From DATAYF01 sp036272735 (GTDB lineage: Bacteria; Chloroflexota; Ktedonobacteria; Ktedonobacterales; Ktedonobacteraceae): DNA of 5,798 bases. The DNA lies in assembly GCA_036272735.1 (NCBI GenBank), contig DATAYF010000584.1, forward strand, positions 1 through 5,798. Direction: 5' to 3'. The notes beneath the pieces are model-generated. The model was not told the DNA's origin. It did no database searches and worked only from the letters and a program-made list of their open reading frames with translations. Both the position numbers and the translations under genes were made by a program. This document shows positions 5,463 to 5,798 of the stretch, in pieces. Every line of letters begins with the position of its first letter. Positions within the stretch are counted from its first letter, which is position 1.

Positions 5463-5798
5463 CTTCTCGGACGGAAGGATTTGATCTGCTGGGTCTGGAA
5501 GAGCCAGAGCACGAGATCCTGGAAGAGCCAGAGCAGCACCTGGCGATGCACGCCAGGCAGCGAGCTTCGCCTGCCGCAGGGGGGAAAACGCCTCATCGGG
5601 AGGTAGAGGAAGCGTGAGACGAGAGAGCATGAGAAAACTGTAGGCCAGCATAACCAAGGCCAGGTGCCGGTGCAGGCCGTTCCAACTGCGCCCCTGGAAG
5701 TGATCGAAGCCGCATTCCTGTTTGGCATCGCGCGTAAAACTGTTCAATGACCCAGCGAGCGTGGACCAGCAGGACCAGTCGTTCCAGGGAGGTCTCAG
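5456..5798 (-). pseudogene. IS701-family DDE transposase, C-terminal part, two frame breaks (A2)
   Basis: Three segments read on the minus strand from the window edge. The first is TSLERLVLLVHARWVIEQFY, with the catalytic Glu at 5743-5745. The second is DAKQECGFDHFQGR, then NGLHRHLALVMLAYSFLM and TLPLPPDEAF. The third is PPCGRRSSLPGVHRQVLLW and so on to SFRPRRN, with TAA at 5456-5458. Frame changes of +1 lie just after EQFY (about 5731-5736) and in the run AAAA/GGGGGG (plus strand 5579-5588). Both coincide with frame changes in A1. A2 has two extra codons (LP) before PPDEAF. Most base differences from A1 are synonymous in these frames. The two catalytic Asp residues should lie beyond the window. 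Confidence 0.8.

Larger units (their letters stand above)
5446..5798 (-). mobile_element. IS701-family insertion sequence, copy A2, cut by the window edge
   Basis: The transposase-3' end of the element lies at 5446. Its inverted repeat (5446-5462, TACTACTTTGTTAGTTT) differs from that of A1 at one base in 17. The outside flank ends in TAG, which together with the C at 2657 (or its copy at 4219) rebuilds the CTAG target. The remaining 353 bp encode the end of a transposase closely related to A1's. If it matches A1 in length, the element should end near 6930, beyond this window. It lies in the same orientation as uvrA, which it interrupts. Confidence 0.85.

Noticed and set aside
1..5798. CRISPR array, toxin-antitoxin pair, defence island, tRNA or new mobile system with cargo
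   Set aside because: No regularly spaced repeats, tRNA-like folds or non-transposase genes inside the elements were found. Every element carries only its own transposase.

Overview
The window is an accessory stretch dominated by insertion sequences (ISs). It holds four elements: two diverged copies of one IS701-type element (here A1 and A2), a second IS701-like element (B), and an IS630-family element. About 4.6 of the 5.8 kb is IS DNA. The remaining host DNA is three gene pieces. Moderately high G+C, the mix of IS701 and IS630 types, and the style of the UvrA tail would suit Ktedonobacteria-like Chloroflexota. That is a low-confidence guess: no rRNA or other marker gene is present.

Layout, left to right. 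Positions 1-241 (minus strand) encode the C-terminal part of a probable Rpn/YhgA-like nuclease-transposase, running off the window. Positions 242-336 are AT-rich and non-coding. An unrecognised gene of 189 codons starts at 337 and is split inside codon 10 by A1 (368-1856; 17-bp perfect terminal inverted repeats, CTAG duplication); its remainder is 1857-2399. A strong stem-loop terminator (2452-2499) separates it from the convergent 3' end of uvrA (2544-2659, minus). There uvrA is cut at the Leu of its conserved LGPEGG motif, and three elements follow with no spare host DNA: B (2661-4218, CTAC duplication), IS630 (4222-5442, TA duplication) and A2 (5446 to beyond the window, CTAG target, minus strand).

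The junctions give an order of events. A2 entered uvrA at CTAG. IS630 then entered the TA of that CTAG. B then entered the new uvrA/IS630 junction. Removing B and IS630 restores ...TCCTAG|TACTAC..., which on the uvrA strand reads L-G-P-E-G-G.

All four transposase genes are frame-broken, by small insertions or deletions only; I found no nonsense substitution in the matching frames. A1 and A2 share two of these +1 frame changes at the same aligned bases, yet most differences between them in the flanking coding sequence are synonymous. That is the most unusual signal here: inherited damage, a programmed or slippage-based frame change, or a recurrent sequence-quality problem. I found no CRISPR array, tRNA, rRNA, defence operon or cargo gene, and no convincing new biological system.
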